DNA of 64,000 nucleotides from Phoma sp. XZ068 (GCA_004835665.1 RBKR01000009.1:558001-622000); one strand, 5' to 3'; numbered from the stretch's first letter, positions 10,169 through 22,347 are shown. The notes: generated from the sequence alone by a model not told the origin. Made by a program: numbers and translations.

Positions 10169-11457
10169 ATGGCGTTCGTCCAGAAAGGCATCAAGAATAT
10201 CCTCCAGAAGAACCCTAACGATGTGGTTATTCTTTCAGCACTGCGAACTCCAGTAACAAGGGCGAAGAAGGGAGGACTGCGTGATGCGTACGACCATGAG
10301 ATGCTCGGTGCTGTATGTTCAATTGCCCCTACCGTCAGGTTCAATCTAACCGTCCGTAGGTTCTCAAAGCTACAGTCCAAAAGTTTCCCAACCTCGATCC
10401 CGCAAAGATAGACGACGTTTGCGTAGGCACAGTCCTTGCTGAGCTCGGTGGCTCGAAAGCCGGGCGCATGGCCGCGAATCACGTCGGCATTCCCACGACA
10501 ACATCCTTCAGCACCGTAAACCGCGCTTGCGCATCTGGTCTTTCCGCAATTACCTCGATCGCGAACTCCATTGCCGTCGGGCAGATTGATGTCGGTATTG
10601 CCGGTGGTATGGAGAGCATGACGCGCAACTACGGCACAAGAGCAATCCCAGTAGAACTATGGCCAGAGATGAAAGATAGCCCTGTGAAAGAGGCTCGCGA
10701 GTGCATAATGAATATGGGCATCACATCTGAGAATGTCGCCTCACGCTACAGTGTCTCACGCGCCGACCAAGACGCCTTCGCCGCTGAATCGCAGCACCGT
10801 GCCGCCAAAGCGCAATCCTTGGGGCTCTTTGACACGGAAATCGTCCCTGTTACAACGCGCTGGATCGAGCCCGAGACACCTGAGAACGTCAAGGAAGTCA
10901 CGGTTACGAAGGATGATGGCATCCGCGCAAACACCACAATCGAGAAGCTTGCGTCCATGAAGCCAGCCTTCAAGAGCGACGGCACGAGCACCGCAGGAAA
11001 CAGCTCGCAGGTATCTGATGGTGCCTCGGCTGCACTCATGATGCGTCGCTCTGTCGCCGCCTCCCTGGGCCTGACAGACCACATCATCGGCAAGTGGGCG
11101 GGAACTCAGGTCGTCGGGTGCCAGCCGGATGAGATGGGCATTGGGCCTGCTCTTGCGATCCCGAAGCTCTTGGAGTACACGGAAGTAAAGAAGGAGGAGG
11201 TTGATCTGTGGGAGATCAACGAAGCTTTCGCCAGCCAAGCACTCCACTGTATCAGGACACTAGGATTGGAGAAGAACATGGACAAGATCAACCCCAACGG
11301 TGGTGCGATTGCGCTGGGTCACCCGTTGGGCGCGACGAGTGGAAGGATGTTGGCCACTATGCTCAGCGAGATGGGGCGTAACGGCCAGCAAGTTGGTGTT
11401 ATCAGCAAGTGCATTGGAACCGGTATGGGCATGGCTAGTTTGTTTGTCAGGGAGTAA
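10169..11457 (+). CDS. POT1: 3-ketoacyl-CoA thiolase
   Basis: Two exons (10169-10312, 10360-11457; 47-nt intron) encode 413 residues, the normal size of type-I thiolases. The nucleophilic Cys is at 105 in STVNRACASG, His369 in GGAIALGHPLGATSGR and the second catalytic Cys at 399 in KCIGTGMGMA, so the active site is complete. The enzyme cleaves 3-ketoacyl-CoA to acetyl-CoA plus a shortened acyl-CoA in the last step of beta-oxidation. Peroxisomal thiolases usually carry an N-terminal PTS2; the first 20 residues (starting MAFVQKGIKNILQKN) do not fit the consensus clearly and the C-terminus (FVRE) is not PTS1, so the compartment is uncertain. The gene complements the peroxisomal hydratase at the left edge. 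The yeast symbol is given by orthology. Confidence 0.93.
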
Positions 11458-11621
11458 GCAAGTTTGTAAAAGTTTGTAAAAGTAAAGGTAGCATTGTGCA
11501 ATATACCAGAATGATGTATTCCTCCCAGCGACTTTTTGATCTTGATATGAGTAGGAAATGGGTATCGTAGACGATCAAACACCGAACTCCGTATTGCATG
11601 CAGCACTCGAACGTTACTAGT

Positions 11622-12386
11622 TCAGCCTTGTTCACCACCCTTGCCCTTGCCTTTCTTCTTCTTACTCCTCTCCGCCAGGAGTTCGTCAAGATAGCTAGTT
11701 GGCTTTGCTCTGCTCTTCTTAACGCGCTTCTTGGGCTTTAGATCGATATCGTCATCTGATTCGTCCTTGGATGGTTGTTGTTCGACTTCTGCGTCGTTGG
11801 CTTTGGGAGCGTCTCCGGCTCCATCTTTAGCGACTTCAGACTTGTCATCTTCGACAGCCTTTGGCTTCGGCGTGGGTTTAGTGCCATTTTTTCTCTGTCG
11901 TTTGGACGCAATAGTTGCGGCTCTACCTTCCTCCTCATCCTCGCTCTCTTCTACCTTCTTTTCTTCCTTCTTTTGCTGCCATGTAGGCTGCTGACGTGCA
12001 CTTGCTCGTTCTGCTTCCTGCTTGGCTGCGAGGTGAGCTTTTGCTCGTTTCTTGCCAATAAGCTGTTCAAGGAGCTTGTCGTTTGAGGTTGGTACTCTTC
12101 TTGTAAAACTTCCATCTGCTATGTCATTAGGCACTGCAGAGCCAACGCCAAGTCTGTTGCAGTTAGTGGAAGATCAGAACCAATAATATTTTCAGACCTA
12201 CCTGTCGTGCCCGTAGTCGACTTGCTTCAAGTCTGCATCTTCATCTTTTGTGTCTGAAACGTCATGTGTAGAATGTGCAGCCGCTGGTTCAGCACCCATC
12301 CACGAAGCTAATAATTTCGAACTTTTGGCATTCACAAGACTGAACTTGTTCCCCAGCACATCGTCGAAATTGTCCTTCTTTGCCAT
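11622..12386 (-). CDS. Small lysine-rich nuclear/nucleolar protein, DUF3245-like
   Basis: Two exons (12386-12202, 12153-11622; 48-nt intron) encode 238 residues. The start MAKKDNFDDVLGNKFSLVNA followed by KSSKLLASWM is a conserved eukaryotic N-terminal box that I associate with DUF3245 proteins. The remainder is low complexity: acidic stretches (ESEDEEEG, DESDDDIDLK) alternate with KRQRK and KPKKRVKKSRAKP, and a conserved-looking TSYLDELLAERSKKKK stands near the end. Such composition suggests a nuclear or nucleolar location. No catalytic domain is visible and I assign no function. It is convergent with the thiolase gene, with 164 nt between stop codons. Confidence 0.75.
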
Positions 12387-12622
12387 TGTGGACTCCTAGC
12401 TCTTGTTTATTGAACCTGTTTTACCCGCAGCACGCAGTTCTGTATGAGGTAACCTCCCGGCCGGCATCGAAAATCTCGCGGAAGCTGAACTTCAGGAAGC
12501 GTCCGTGCGGCCGCGCTAAGGACCTCCACCGCGAACCTTGAAGCATAGCAACAAGTCTCCAGCTCCATCACCTCCCCTTCTACCACGAGAGAAGAGCCTG
12601 CGTGTCACGCAAACAAGACACC

Positions 12623-14289
12623 ATGTACAACATCGCCCGCGCCAGTCGGCCGATGGCCAGCGCCGTCCGCGCAGCCTACGTGAGTGCAGCGACCCGAGCT
12701 CCAGGGCCAAACAGCCTCTGACGCCAGCTTGCATTGCAATTGAAGAGACACGGCTAACATGGCAACAGACACCATTGAGGCAGTCCGCTGTCCAGCAGAA
12801 GCGATTCTTGTCGATACACGAATACCGGTCCGCCGCGCTGCTCGAGTCGGTACGAATAAACCTGGACGTCGACAAGGGTGAAGATACGGAAGGCTAACTG
12901 GGCTGCAGTACGGCATTGGTGTGCCCAAGGGCGGTGTCGCGACCAACGCTGCGGAGGCTGAGAAGATCGCCAAGGAGATTGGTACGTGCTGGAATGGCAT
13001 GTGTGTTGCTGTGAGGGCAGAGCTAATGCGCGCGCAGGCGGTGACGATGCTGTTATCAAGGCCCAGGTCCTCGCTGGTGGCCGTGGAAAGGGCACCTTCG
13101 ACAACGGCTTCAAGGGCGGTGTCAGGGTTGTCTACTCGTATGCTTCACAACCTCCCGTGGCAGCGCCTAAGTACTAACAGCAGTGCAGTCCCCGCGAAGC
13201 CTCCATCCTCGCCGACCAGATGATCGGCCACAAGCTCATCACCAAGCAGACCGGAGCCGCAGGTCGTCTCTGCAACGCCGTCTTCATCGTCGAGCGCAAG
13301 TTCGCGCGCCGAGAGTTCTACCTCGCCATCCTCATGGACCGCGCGTCGCAGGGCCCCGTCATCGTCGCCTCGTCGCAGGGTGGCATGGATATTGAGACCG
13401 TCGCTAAGGAGCACCCCGAGGCTATCATCACCACCCCCATCGACATCCACGTTGGTGTTACCGACGAGATCGCCCGCAACATCGCGACCGAGCTCGGCTT
13501 TTCTGAGCAGTGCATCGAGGACGCCAAGAACACCATCCAGAACCTGTACAAGGTCTTCACCGAGCGCGATGCCACCCAGATCGAGATCAACCCTCTGTCC
13601 GAGACCACCGATCACCAGGTCCTCGCCATGGACGCGAAGCTCGGCTTCGACGACAACGCCGATTTCCGCCAGAAGGAGGTCTTCGAGTGGAGGGACGTCA
13701 CTCAGGAGGATGCCGACGAGGTCAAGGCTGCCAAGGTCGGCCTCAACTTCATCAAGCTCGACGGAGACATTGGCTGCCTTGTCAACGGTGCCGGTCTTGC
13801 CATGGCCACCATGGACATCATCAAGCTGAACGGTGGTTCGCCCGCTAACTTCCTCGACGTTGGAGGCGGTGCTACCCCCGAGGCTATTCGCCAGGCTTTC
13901 GACCTCATCACCTCTGACCCCAAGGTCACTGCTATCTTCGTCAACATCTTCGGTGGTATCGTCCGCTGCGACGCTATTGCCAAGGGTCTCATCCAGGTTG
14001 TTGAGAGCATGAACCTCAAGACACCTGTCATTGCTCGTCTGCAGGGTACCAACATGGAGGCCGCGCACAAGCTGGTAAGTAATCTATTGGCAAAACCCGG
14101 GCGTTATACTTCATCCGTCAGAATTACATTGAATTGTGCTAATAACATCTACAGCTCAACGACTCCGGCCTCAAGATCTTCTCCATCGACGACCTGCAAG
14201 CCGCCGCAGAGAAGTCGGTGCAGTTCTCCAAGGTTGTCAAGATGGCACGCGACATTGACGTCGGCGTCGAATTTACTCTTGGTATTTAA
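12623..14289 (+). CDS. LSC2: Succinyl-CoA ligase beta subunit, mitochondrial
   Basis: Six exons (12623-12679, 12769-12849, 12909-12981, 13038-13137, 13189-14074, 14155-14289) give 443 residues. The first about 35 residues are basic and Ser/Ala-rich, a typical mitochondrial presequence, followed by KRFLSIHEYRS, the start of the mature ATP-grasp domain. Known landmarks are GIGVPKGGVATN, KAQVLAGGRGKGTF, the nucleotide-binding core and the C-terminal CoA-ligase flavodoxin-like domain with GGGATPEAI and NIFGGIVRCDAIA. With the alpha subunit it makes ATP or GTP and succinate from succinyl-CoA in the citric-acid cycle. The G+C-rich third codon positions are stronger than in neighbouring genes, as expected for a highly expressed gene, and this also produces a long antisense open frame that I regard as a shadow. 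Intron density is concentrated at the 5' end. Confidence 0.96.
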
Positions 14290-16854
14290 GCTCCTTCGCT
14301 TTTGTCGGTAGCTGTTTACCTCTCTACCTCACCCTCTCACACCATCTACCTGATTTCATTGGAGCCGCGTGTCAAGAGGATATGCGGCGACGTTGTATCA
14401 TTGTATAGTCTATTACCCATGTTTTAGTTGAACGAGCGTACATGTCTGCGCAGGATTTACATAAATGCATGATGTTCAAGCCCGACCCTTGGTTTTTGAA
14501 TTTTGTTTGCGTGGTTGTTGAAAAATATCCTGCGTGCTGCATTGCGTTGCGTTGCGTTGCGTTGCCGTCGCGTTGCGCCGCCGTCCAGCGTCCAGTCAGA
14601 ACGCAGCTGACGACTTTTACTGACCGCACATAGGACTCTGAACGATCCGGGGACACCGAGAAGGCAGGCAGGATGTGTATATCTGGTAACATAGTTTTCG
14701 ACTTTCGGGACTAAGATCTTTAGGGATTCAATTCATTTTTCTTCTCTGAGAGTACTCTTGCTTTTCGTAATTACTGACTCTGTAGGTGCGTTATTTCTGT
14801 TGTGTATAATTGTAAGCTGGCCAATATCGTGAGCGTAATCATGACTGCATTCCCAACAATGTTGATTTTCAAACACCGAGTACTGACACCCTTAGGTTGC
14901 GAATCATCGTGTTTTCGTCGTATAGACAAACTTCATGACGCAGTTATCGGTGAGGGTTTCTTTGTGAGCAGCGGCAACACATGTTCCTTTTGGGGCACTT
15001 CAGTAAGCTTGATTCTGACAAGTACCAGCTCGGACATGGCAGGAGTCTTTTGTCCTTTTTAGAGAGCGCAGAGGCAGACGGACATTTCACTCTTGGGGTA
15101 TAGTTTTAGAGAAAAGAGCTGCAGTAATGAGAAAATGCAGATAACGTCCATGCTCGGCTGCTTATCTTTCCCCTTTGGCTCATGTGGTCCGATTTAACAA
15201 GAGTATATGGAGCTTCCGCGCCTTGCATAGCTATTGATGCGGCGAGGCACAGCAGCCCGATACGTTTTCATCGGTATGCGTTTTAGACAGATGCGCAGGC
15301 GTCATCGAGGTGCAGAGGACAGTTTTCTAAGAAGGAAGAATCAAGACCTGAAGTCGCAGATCGACAACTTTGGTGTAAAGAAAAGATAGAGATGACTCAG
15401 AGAGAGGAAGCGTCGAATGCGTAAAGTTCATACCTCTCCGCCCCAGTTTCTGTACATGTGGCCCGAAGCACTCGCGCTATGAACGGTGTTTCTGCTGTGC
15501 TTTTTGAGATTGTCAAAGCCGCCGGAGCATAGTGGTGGAAGAAAACTTTTTTGGCAAAAACCCACGCACCATGTACCAGATCATCTGCCGATTGAAGACT
15601 GGTGGGAAGGTACTCCATATATTGCTGGGGAAATCACTTGTGGGGACCAGAAGCAACGACGGACACTCCATACACCAGACTCTTTTGAATTTTGAACAGT
15701 CACCGACGAGCAACATCACATTGTCGGCTTGAACTTTTGGGAGAACAGAACCTTCCATACGAGGTTGTCTCTGTACTTTGTTTTGTAGATGACAAGAGAG
15801 ATAAGGAAGGGAAAAAGCAGAGTTGGACGAGTGGTATTCATACTTCCTGCAGATGGCTCGCCCTTTCCAATTGAAGATTGCTCAAAACAACATCCCTCAA
15901 CGTAAAGGGCATCTATGCATTTTCGGCCCGGCTGGGTGTGAAACCCACTGTGGGTGTATCTGTATGCTTTTGTTTCCGCGAGGAAAGGACACGCCATGCG
16001 GATATCTCATACTCACTTTGACTTGTGTATGTGTTCTCGAACATGGACATGAACAACATGTATGCATGTTGCATTTATAGCCTTTGTGAGACAGCATTAA
16101 AAAACACATACATGCTTATATTGTGCTTTTCTGTGTGGCTTGAACACGCTCTCAGGCTCGATACGGTATTGCTATTGGTGAGGTCAAGCACAACACCGCA
16201 TCCTTTCATGTAATGAGAGTTCCGAAATTGATAACTGATAAGCACCATGCAGACATGGCTTTAGTTTCTTAGAGAGGGAAACAAAGAGACGCCTCTCATC
16301 GAATCTGTTATTCAGGCTTTTGATAGGAACAACTACGGCAATGCGATAGGAAAGATTGTGAGCTAAGCACACATAACTTGGAGAAGGCAAAGTCTGGTAA
16401 CCCATATCGGTTGATGTTTTCTTTTTGAAGTAGCCATCTTCACGGCTGCATACGAGTTCAACAACGTTCTTTTGAGTTTCTGGAAATAACAGTCAGAGGG
16501 GAGGATTTCCGCCAAGGCGGCAAGACGCTGGTGAGGACAATGTTTGGCAATTATGACAGTCTTTGGAAAGCTCATAGTGGCGACCGACCACTTCGACTCC
16601 ACATTTGCTGGTAGTGTACATGTTTCTTGGTCCTATACAGAGAAAACCATTTAAACTGAGTTCCTGAGTTTTCTATCCAGAGAGAGAGGCGATCATGGCA
16701 GCGATGAGAAACTGTTTTGGCAGTACAGAGACAAACACATACTCCATCCGCGCATGCAGCCTCTGTTCAAGTTTTGAAGATGAAGACTTTTGTGGGGAAA
16801 GACTTAAGGCAGCAGATATTATATTTATACTTCTGCAGACTGCCAGCTCAGTGA
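14290..16854. other. 2.6-kb region without recognisable genes
   Basis: Only frames below about 95 codons occur, on both strands, with no homologies I recognise and no consistent splice structure. Apart from the TTGCG tandem repeat noted separately I see nothing defined. It could contain long 3' UTRs or a non-coding transcript. Confidence 0.5.
14538..14579. repeat. Short tandem repeat, unit TTGCG
   Basis: About four perfect GCGTT/TTGCG units, followed by imperfect ones, lie just downstream of LSC2. It is a simple microsatellite of five-base units. Confidence 0.7.
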
Positions 16855-17703
16855 TTACCACGCTGCAAACGCAGCACCTCCAACGAGCGCCGCAAGCTTA
16901 ACACCATCGACTCCAAACCCTCCCGCCGCACCGGCACTTGCGCTTGCTGCGCTCCCACTCGCCGTACTCGACGCCGTCGCCGCTGCACCTGATCCACTCC
17001 CCTGCGTCGCCTTCGGAATCGGTGCACTCCCAGTCGCAGTCATCAACCCAGTCGCCTTACTCCCGCTCGCACTCGCACTCTCACTCCCCACACTCCAGAC
17101 CATCGTCCCCTTCCCGCCCGTTCCCTCACTATTACACGCCAGCGCCGAACTGCTCTGATACCCCACCCCACACTCCAACTCGCCAAACCGACCCTGCGTC
17201 ACCACCTCTGCCGTCGCAAACGCCAGCACATTCCCAACTTTGTCAGGTTTATCAGACCACTCCAGCCCGACCAAGGGACCGCCGGTGTTATCATTCACAT
17301 CACCGCTGATTTCCATGTCGCACGTGATCTTCGTTGCGACAGTGCTGTACTCGCACGACCACCACATACTCGCATCGGGAGCGGTGTTGGTGCGATGCAT
17401 GACATGTTTTGTTTTGTCGATTATTGAGTATGTCGCGTAGTCGGTGGCCCAGGTGCATGTTTGAGAAGATGAGTCGATCTGGATGGTTGGTGCGGATGTT
17501 GGACAGCCGAGAGCAAATACAGTGGTTGCTGAGTTGGAGGAGATGATGGAGGCGACGGGTGGGTAGGTCACCGTTGGGTTGCCATATTTGGAAGCCTGCG
17601 AGGGATTGTTTGCTGGACCGGGTTTCCAGAAGGTAAGGGCTTCTCCGGATTGAGCAGTCGCTGTGCTTGCCAGCGCAGCTGCGATGGCGATGGATTGGCG
17701 CAT
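16855..17703 (-). CDS. GPI-anchored cell-surface protein of unknown function
   Basis: A single exon encodes 282 residues. An N-terminal signal peptide (MRQSIAIAAALASTATAQ) is followed by a globular region with several Cys residues (TTVFALGCP, SQTCTWATDY, WWSCEYSTV, TKITCDMEI, ELECGVGY, LACNSEG). From about residue 205 the sequence becomes Ser/Ala/Gly/Thr-rich, and it ends with a hydrophobic tail (VKLAALVGGAAFAAW) as in GPI-anchored fungal proteins. The expected location is plasma membrane or cell wall. The N-terminal domain resembles a class of small secreted ascomycete proteins but I cannot name its family. Its ATG at 17703 is unambiguous because it opens the signal peptide. Confidence 0.82.
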   Translation of the reverse strand: MRQSIAIAAALASTATAQSGEALTFWKPGPANNPSQASKYGNPTVTYPPVASIISSNSATTVFALGCPTSAPTIQIDSSSQTCTWATDYATYSIIDKTKHVMHRTNTAPDASMWWSCEYSTVATKITCDMEISGDVNDNTGGPLVGLEWSDKPDKVGNVLAFATAEVVTQGRFGELECGVGYQSSSALACNSEGTGGKGTMVWSVGSESASASGSKATGLMTATGSAPIPKATQGSGSGAAATASSTASGSAASASAGAAGGFGVDGVKLAALVGGAAFAAW

Positions 17704-18239
17704 TGTTATGTGCAGTCTGTGGTTTGGAATTGGGGTGTGTTGTCCCTGCTCACAGCTGGCTCACAGTCTCGGCTGTCACTGCTCAACGATGGGTTCGCAG
17801 TGAAGTTTGCAAAGTGAAATGGTGAGAAGATTGGGACTGTGAGTAAATGTAAGCTAGGAAAACGCTTCTTGTACGCCTCCTGAGCTGCACGAAGCTTGAC
17901 CAATTTATACACTGGCGGCCTGAGACTAGCCGGGTTGGTAGTAGCAACTAGCTTGATTGGCTGGTGGAGCGGCGACCATCCAATCTGAGGTTACACTGTG
18001 CCGCAGATGCTCGTACAGACGCGAAAACAGATATGATGACAATTTCACAACGACAAGTGGCTGACATCGAGATGATGTGTTAGATTATCCTACTTGCGAT
18101 AGGTGACTATTCCGTGAATCTGAACACACCGCAAAGCCAATCCTATCCGCGCTTTTCCCGCTTGCTCCAAGTTTTGCCAGCAGACTGTCTGTTCTCGTGT
18201 TCATCATCAAAGCTAATAACTGTTCCTAATTGCTGCTCA
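17704..18239. other. Intergenic region
   Basis: This is the promoter of the GPI-anchored protein and the 3' flank of the BTB gene. No gene is seen. Confidence 0.5.
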
Positions 18240-19496
18240 TCATTTCTTTCCCTCATCACGACCATTATCCTGCTCCGTCGTTGCAGCCGCGGCAGTTTCA
18301 GCAGCAGACGGGTCTACCTCCGTCGATCTGGGCTTGACAGGCTCGGCTACTGGCTCTCTGACATCTTCTCTCGACATCACAGTAGACGGCGAAGTACTCA
18401 CAAAGTACGCTTGCACTGGCATGACCTTCGCACTACCCTGCAGACCTATCGTGAACTCATGCCTCAAGTCTCGATGCGTGTCAAACACCTCGTTCCAAAG
18501 TGTGTTCAACTTTGGATGTTTGGCGACAATATGTGTGGTTGTTGACGACCAGTGAATGGCAAGCACGCCTAGTATGAGCTTGCGTAGAGGTGACGAAGTG
18601 CAGAATGGGTGAGGAGGTGTATAGCGCCAGATGTAGTCAACCAAGCTGGGTGTGAGTATGAAATACTTTCCTATGCCGTAATAGATGTGGTTGATGGCTT
18701 GGTTGAGGAAGTTTGGAGCATCGAGATACACGGAAAGAAAATAAGCTTGGACTGAGGGTGGGACTGCATGAGGTTCGCTGCATTGTCGGAGGGTGAGTAC
18801 GGGCGCAGAGGGATTTGCATCGGGCACTGGCAGCATAGGCGTCTGGCTGTTCGGTGGAGCCTGTCGAAAGTTAATGGTAGCAGGTGGCGGCATCGCTGCT
18901 TTTGCTGAGGTGTATGGCGTGTCATGCTGCGATGACATAGTTGTGTGAGGTATCGAACGTGTTACCCCAGGGTGTGCATCGACACTGGCAGGATAATATC
19001 CGGTGTAGACGCACTTGAGGAAGAGGCCGAAGATTGCAGGGTCAATGTCAAGTAGCTTGATCACTGCTTAGTCCTTCTCATAAACAGAGTCATTGATGGT
19101 CTCCATACCCATTGCGCCCTCATCGTCCTCTTGCTTCACTTCGACAGTCGTGTCGTCCTTTCCGGTGGAGACTTTACGTTTCTTGTTGCTGCTCAGTTGA
19201 GCACGTACTGACTCATAGCGCAGAATCTCCTGGCCGAAGAAGTGCGAATGGTAGCAGAAGAGTGCGACAGGGAGAATGTATCGTGCAATTGAACGCCCTG
19301 AGCCAACACTAACAGACACGGCTGGTCCCTGGAGCCTGCGATTGTTAGTACCACTCATAGAAATAAGAAATATCGTGCTTTTGTACAGTTCAAGGAACAT
19401 ATCCGGAAGGCCTGGCTGTTGAACAGGTTGGCATCGAGGTGGAGGATGCAGCGTTGATTTGCTGGCGATTGGTGGCGTCGAACTTGGCAGTTGCAT
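18240..19496 (-). CDS. BTB/POZ-domain protein
   Basis: Three exons are proposed (19496-19387, 19335-19109, 19063-18240), giving 386 residues. The first intron has a TACTAAC branch site. The second is only 45 nt (GTATGG..CTAAGCAG) and removes the single in-frame TAA at 19068-19070. After splicing, SVSVGSGRSIARYILPVALF with CYHSHFFGQE, then an acidic/basic insert, and VIKLLDIDPAIFGLFLKCVY with TGYYP form a fungal BTB domain: beta strands first, then the ODPxxF-type helix segment, split by an unusual charged linker. The C-terminal half has Pro-rich linker sequence and a conserved-looking helical region (YLDAPNFLNQAINHIYYG). BTB proteins of this kind often dimerise or recruit cullin ligases; nothing more specific can be said. 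Confidence 0.72.
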
Positions 19497-19930
19497 TGCG
19501 GCGAGAACGTGTAGGGATTAGACTACACCCGATAATGGTAGCACCTACGTGGTTGAATTTGATTGTCGGCGTTCAAAGTCAAAGCATGGAATGAAGACCA
19601 GAGGTTAATGTATATATACCTGATGGACTAGCGCAGTCACGCGTCAGAAGTCTAAAGTGAGAGAACAGAGTGAGAGAGTATTTTAGTGTTCGTATTTGCT
19701 TCACCTCCACCGTTGGGAGACTACATTGCATCTCAATTTATGTAACAACTTACTCCGTAAAGAGACGGGTTTGAATCTTGGATCCTCCAATCTGAGCTCC
19801 CTGTCGTAGCTTTCCTTCATTCGGTAGCTTCACACAAATCAGTATTCCACCAAAAAGGCCAGGTCGTGGGATGTAGCCTCAAAACGCCTGGAAATCTGCC
19901 CAAAACATCTCCTTACAAGTGTGCTCATGA
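19497..19930. other. Intergenic region
   Basis: This lies between the BTB promoter and the 3' end of the large disordered-protein gene. I see no feature. Confidence 0.5.
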
Positions 19931-22347
19931 TCACTGGTATTTCCACCCGCTGACAGCCCTCTGCTGCCACTCCACTTCCATATCCTCAGCACAGTTCTGA
20001 CAAACAGCCATGCGACAAACGGCAATCTCGCACTCCCACACATTCTCGTCGCAGTCTTTGGCGCACTTTTCGCAGAGCACAGGAATCTTCACGTGCTGCT
20101 TAATGCCGGTGTAGGTTTGCAGGTAAGGTCTGACCTCCAAACTGTTGACGACGGCGTTGTCTGGAATCGTTTTCAGATCGACTGGGTGAAAGATATGGCC
20201 GTTATTGATGCACTGGTGCTTCTGCAGCTGCTTCGGTAACTTGAGCGAGTCGAAACGTGGCTTGATCGGAGGAGTTGGCAAGGCCTCATCACTCTTGGGG
20301 AACGGTGCTGGTGGTGTCTCTTGATCGGCAAGAACGTCTGGGTCGACACGCGTGGAGATGGGCCGCTGCTCAGTGCTGTTGTAGTCCGCGATCCAGTCTT
20401 GAACGAGTAGTTGAGACTCGTCCCGCGTCATCTTCGACTTCTTAGGCTCAGTGCTGCAGTCCGAGTCTTCGTGATGATAGTGAGTGACGATAGGCTAATG
20501 TCTCATTAGCGAAAAAAGAAAGGGTACCAAATGGGAATGGAGGGACTTACACTTGCTGGCTGGATGTTCTCAGTGCTTGCAAAGATGGTGCTGATCTTCT
20601 TTTCATGTTCGACAAATGCAAGCTTGTCAGTAACAGGAATATTGCCACCGACGGAGGTCTTTGGTTTCTTCTTCCTAGGCGGAATGTCCACGAGCTTCAC
20701 CATGCCCGGTGTGATCCTAGTGAACGTTACTACCTTTGCCTCGTGCACTGTCGGCTCTTCGCTGAGGTCAATACTGCTGCGCAGCGATACCAAATCTGCA
20801 TCATCATCGTCGTCGCTGTCTTCGTCTTGCGTAGTCTCACACTTCGCGCAGACGCATTTTCCGCTACCGATGTTACTGAAATCGATCTTCAATCGCTCGT
20901 GCTCGCGCCTCAGTACGGCGATTTCAGCATCCATTGCCTGCTTCTCTGCTTCGATTCTGGCTAGCGTCATCCTACGGGCTTCAAGCCGCATCTCTTCTTC
21001 GGTTGCATCGAGGTACTCATCTTCGATACTCTGCAGAGGACTTCGGATATGCACGTTGGTAGGATGTTGCCAACGCACTTGTTTGATGTCAACCTTGGTG
21101 CCTGGATGAACATGGTTATCGTCTTGCTCGGTGGCTTGCTCGCCATAGAACTCGACTGTAGGCGAGAGGTCGTCTTGGTCGAGCTCGAACGCATTGGGTG
21201 ACGGAAACACTGTTTTGGTCTGAGAGTGAGGCAGCACCGGGGCGCTGCGGGGAGGGTTCTTGTAATCATACTCAGGGATAGCACTTAACTTAGTCACATC
21301 TTCGCCTATGCGATAGGCTGGGTGAAGTGATTCAATAGAAGCCTCTGTTATAGGGGACATGCGCTCAACGTCCTTGGGGCTCTTCTTGTGCATACGACGG
21401 CGCGTTGGTGCAGCGGGAACAGGTCGAGGTGCTACTGGAATGCGGATTTGGGGTTCTTGAAGACCGCTGTCGCTGCTGTACCCGACATCGTCTTCTTCAT
21501 CACCAAGCTCGGGTGGTGTTGTTGCTCCTGTGGCATGCTGAAATGGCGCACGTCTTGGGCTTGCGAAGTCTGGAATGAGCATACGGAGCCCTTTGGTAGG
21601 TGCGGTCTTGCTGGTTTTCGTTGGCTTCGCCAGGTTGGACTCGATGTCCTCTTCACTAAATCTGGCTTGTCGATCCGCACCTGTCTTGAATCTGGTCAGT
21701 AGGGGTAGAGAGAATTGCTTGTTGAGTGTTGGCCTAACCGGCGCATCATCCTCGGTGATGACATCTTCCTGGAAGTGGGCGCGACGCGGGCTTTCTGTGA
21801 CGGTAGCATTCGGTTCGAGGCCAAAGAACTTCGCAGCTTTGGACGGGGTTGTGACAGGCAGCGGCGATGTTACCACAGATGCATGAGGAGAGCTGTTCGG
21901 ATGGTCGAGAGCTTTCGGCTTCTTGGTTCCAAACAGGCCTTGCTTCTTCTTGCCGTCAGTTTCTATAGGCTTGGGCGAGGGCTTGTATGGCACGCCAGGT
22001 CTTGAAATGTTAGCTGTGTTCATCTCTCAACCCCTGGGTAGCACTTACTGCACGGCACCACTCCACGGATAGGACTGCATGTTTTTTCCAAAACCTTCAG
22101 GCTCCGGTCGATTTCCGCGTTCGTGTTGATCGTAGCTGTCGTCGGACTGTTTCTCTTTAACAAAGCCTGAGCTCACACTGCCAACACTGCTCACCAAACT
22201 GGCAGCAGCTGACTCTGGGTTCAACACCGGCATCGTGCTCGACCGTGGCGGCCCTGCGTTTGTACGGCTTCGGCGAACCAGCTTACGTCGCTGACCGCCA
22301 ACCCATTGGGCTGGACTGGCCGGCGTGTTCTTCTTGGTACCCGGCAT
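19931..22347 (-). CDS. Large disordered protein with coiled-coil segment and C-terminal Cys-rich domain, function unknown
   Basis: Three exons (22347-22049, 22000-20551, 20494-19931) give 770 residues; introns of 48 and 56 nt have GTAAGT donors and the first has a GCTAAC branch site. The first two thirds are Ser/Pro-rich and predicted disordered, with many basic patches (KKKQGLFGTKKPK, RRRMHKKSPKD). A helical, probably coiled-coil stretch follows (EEEMRLEARRMTLARIEAEK and onwards), ending near a CVCAKCE metal-binding-like pair. The C-terminal exon contains HQCINNGHIFHP, then VLCEKCAKDCDENVWECEIA and CRMAVCQNCAEDME, a set of Cys pairs that could bind zinc in a RING- or B-box-like manner. I do not recognise the family. 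An in-frame ATG at 22674 would extend the N-terminus, but MPGTKKNTPASP looks like the better start. Confidence 0.7.

Noticed and set aside
13145..14068. Long antisense frame inside LSC2
   Set aside because: It is a by-product of the strong G+C third-position bias of the real gene; Gly/Asp/Val/Leu-rich composition is typical of such shadows.
14290..16854. Possible small secreted proteins in the gene-poor stretch
   Set aside because: No signal peptide, conserved Cys pattern or splice structure supports any of the short frames.
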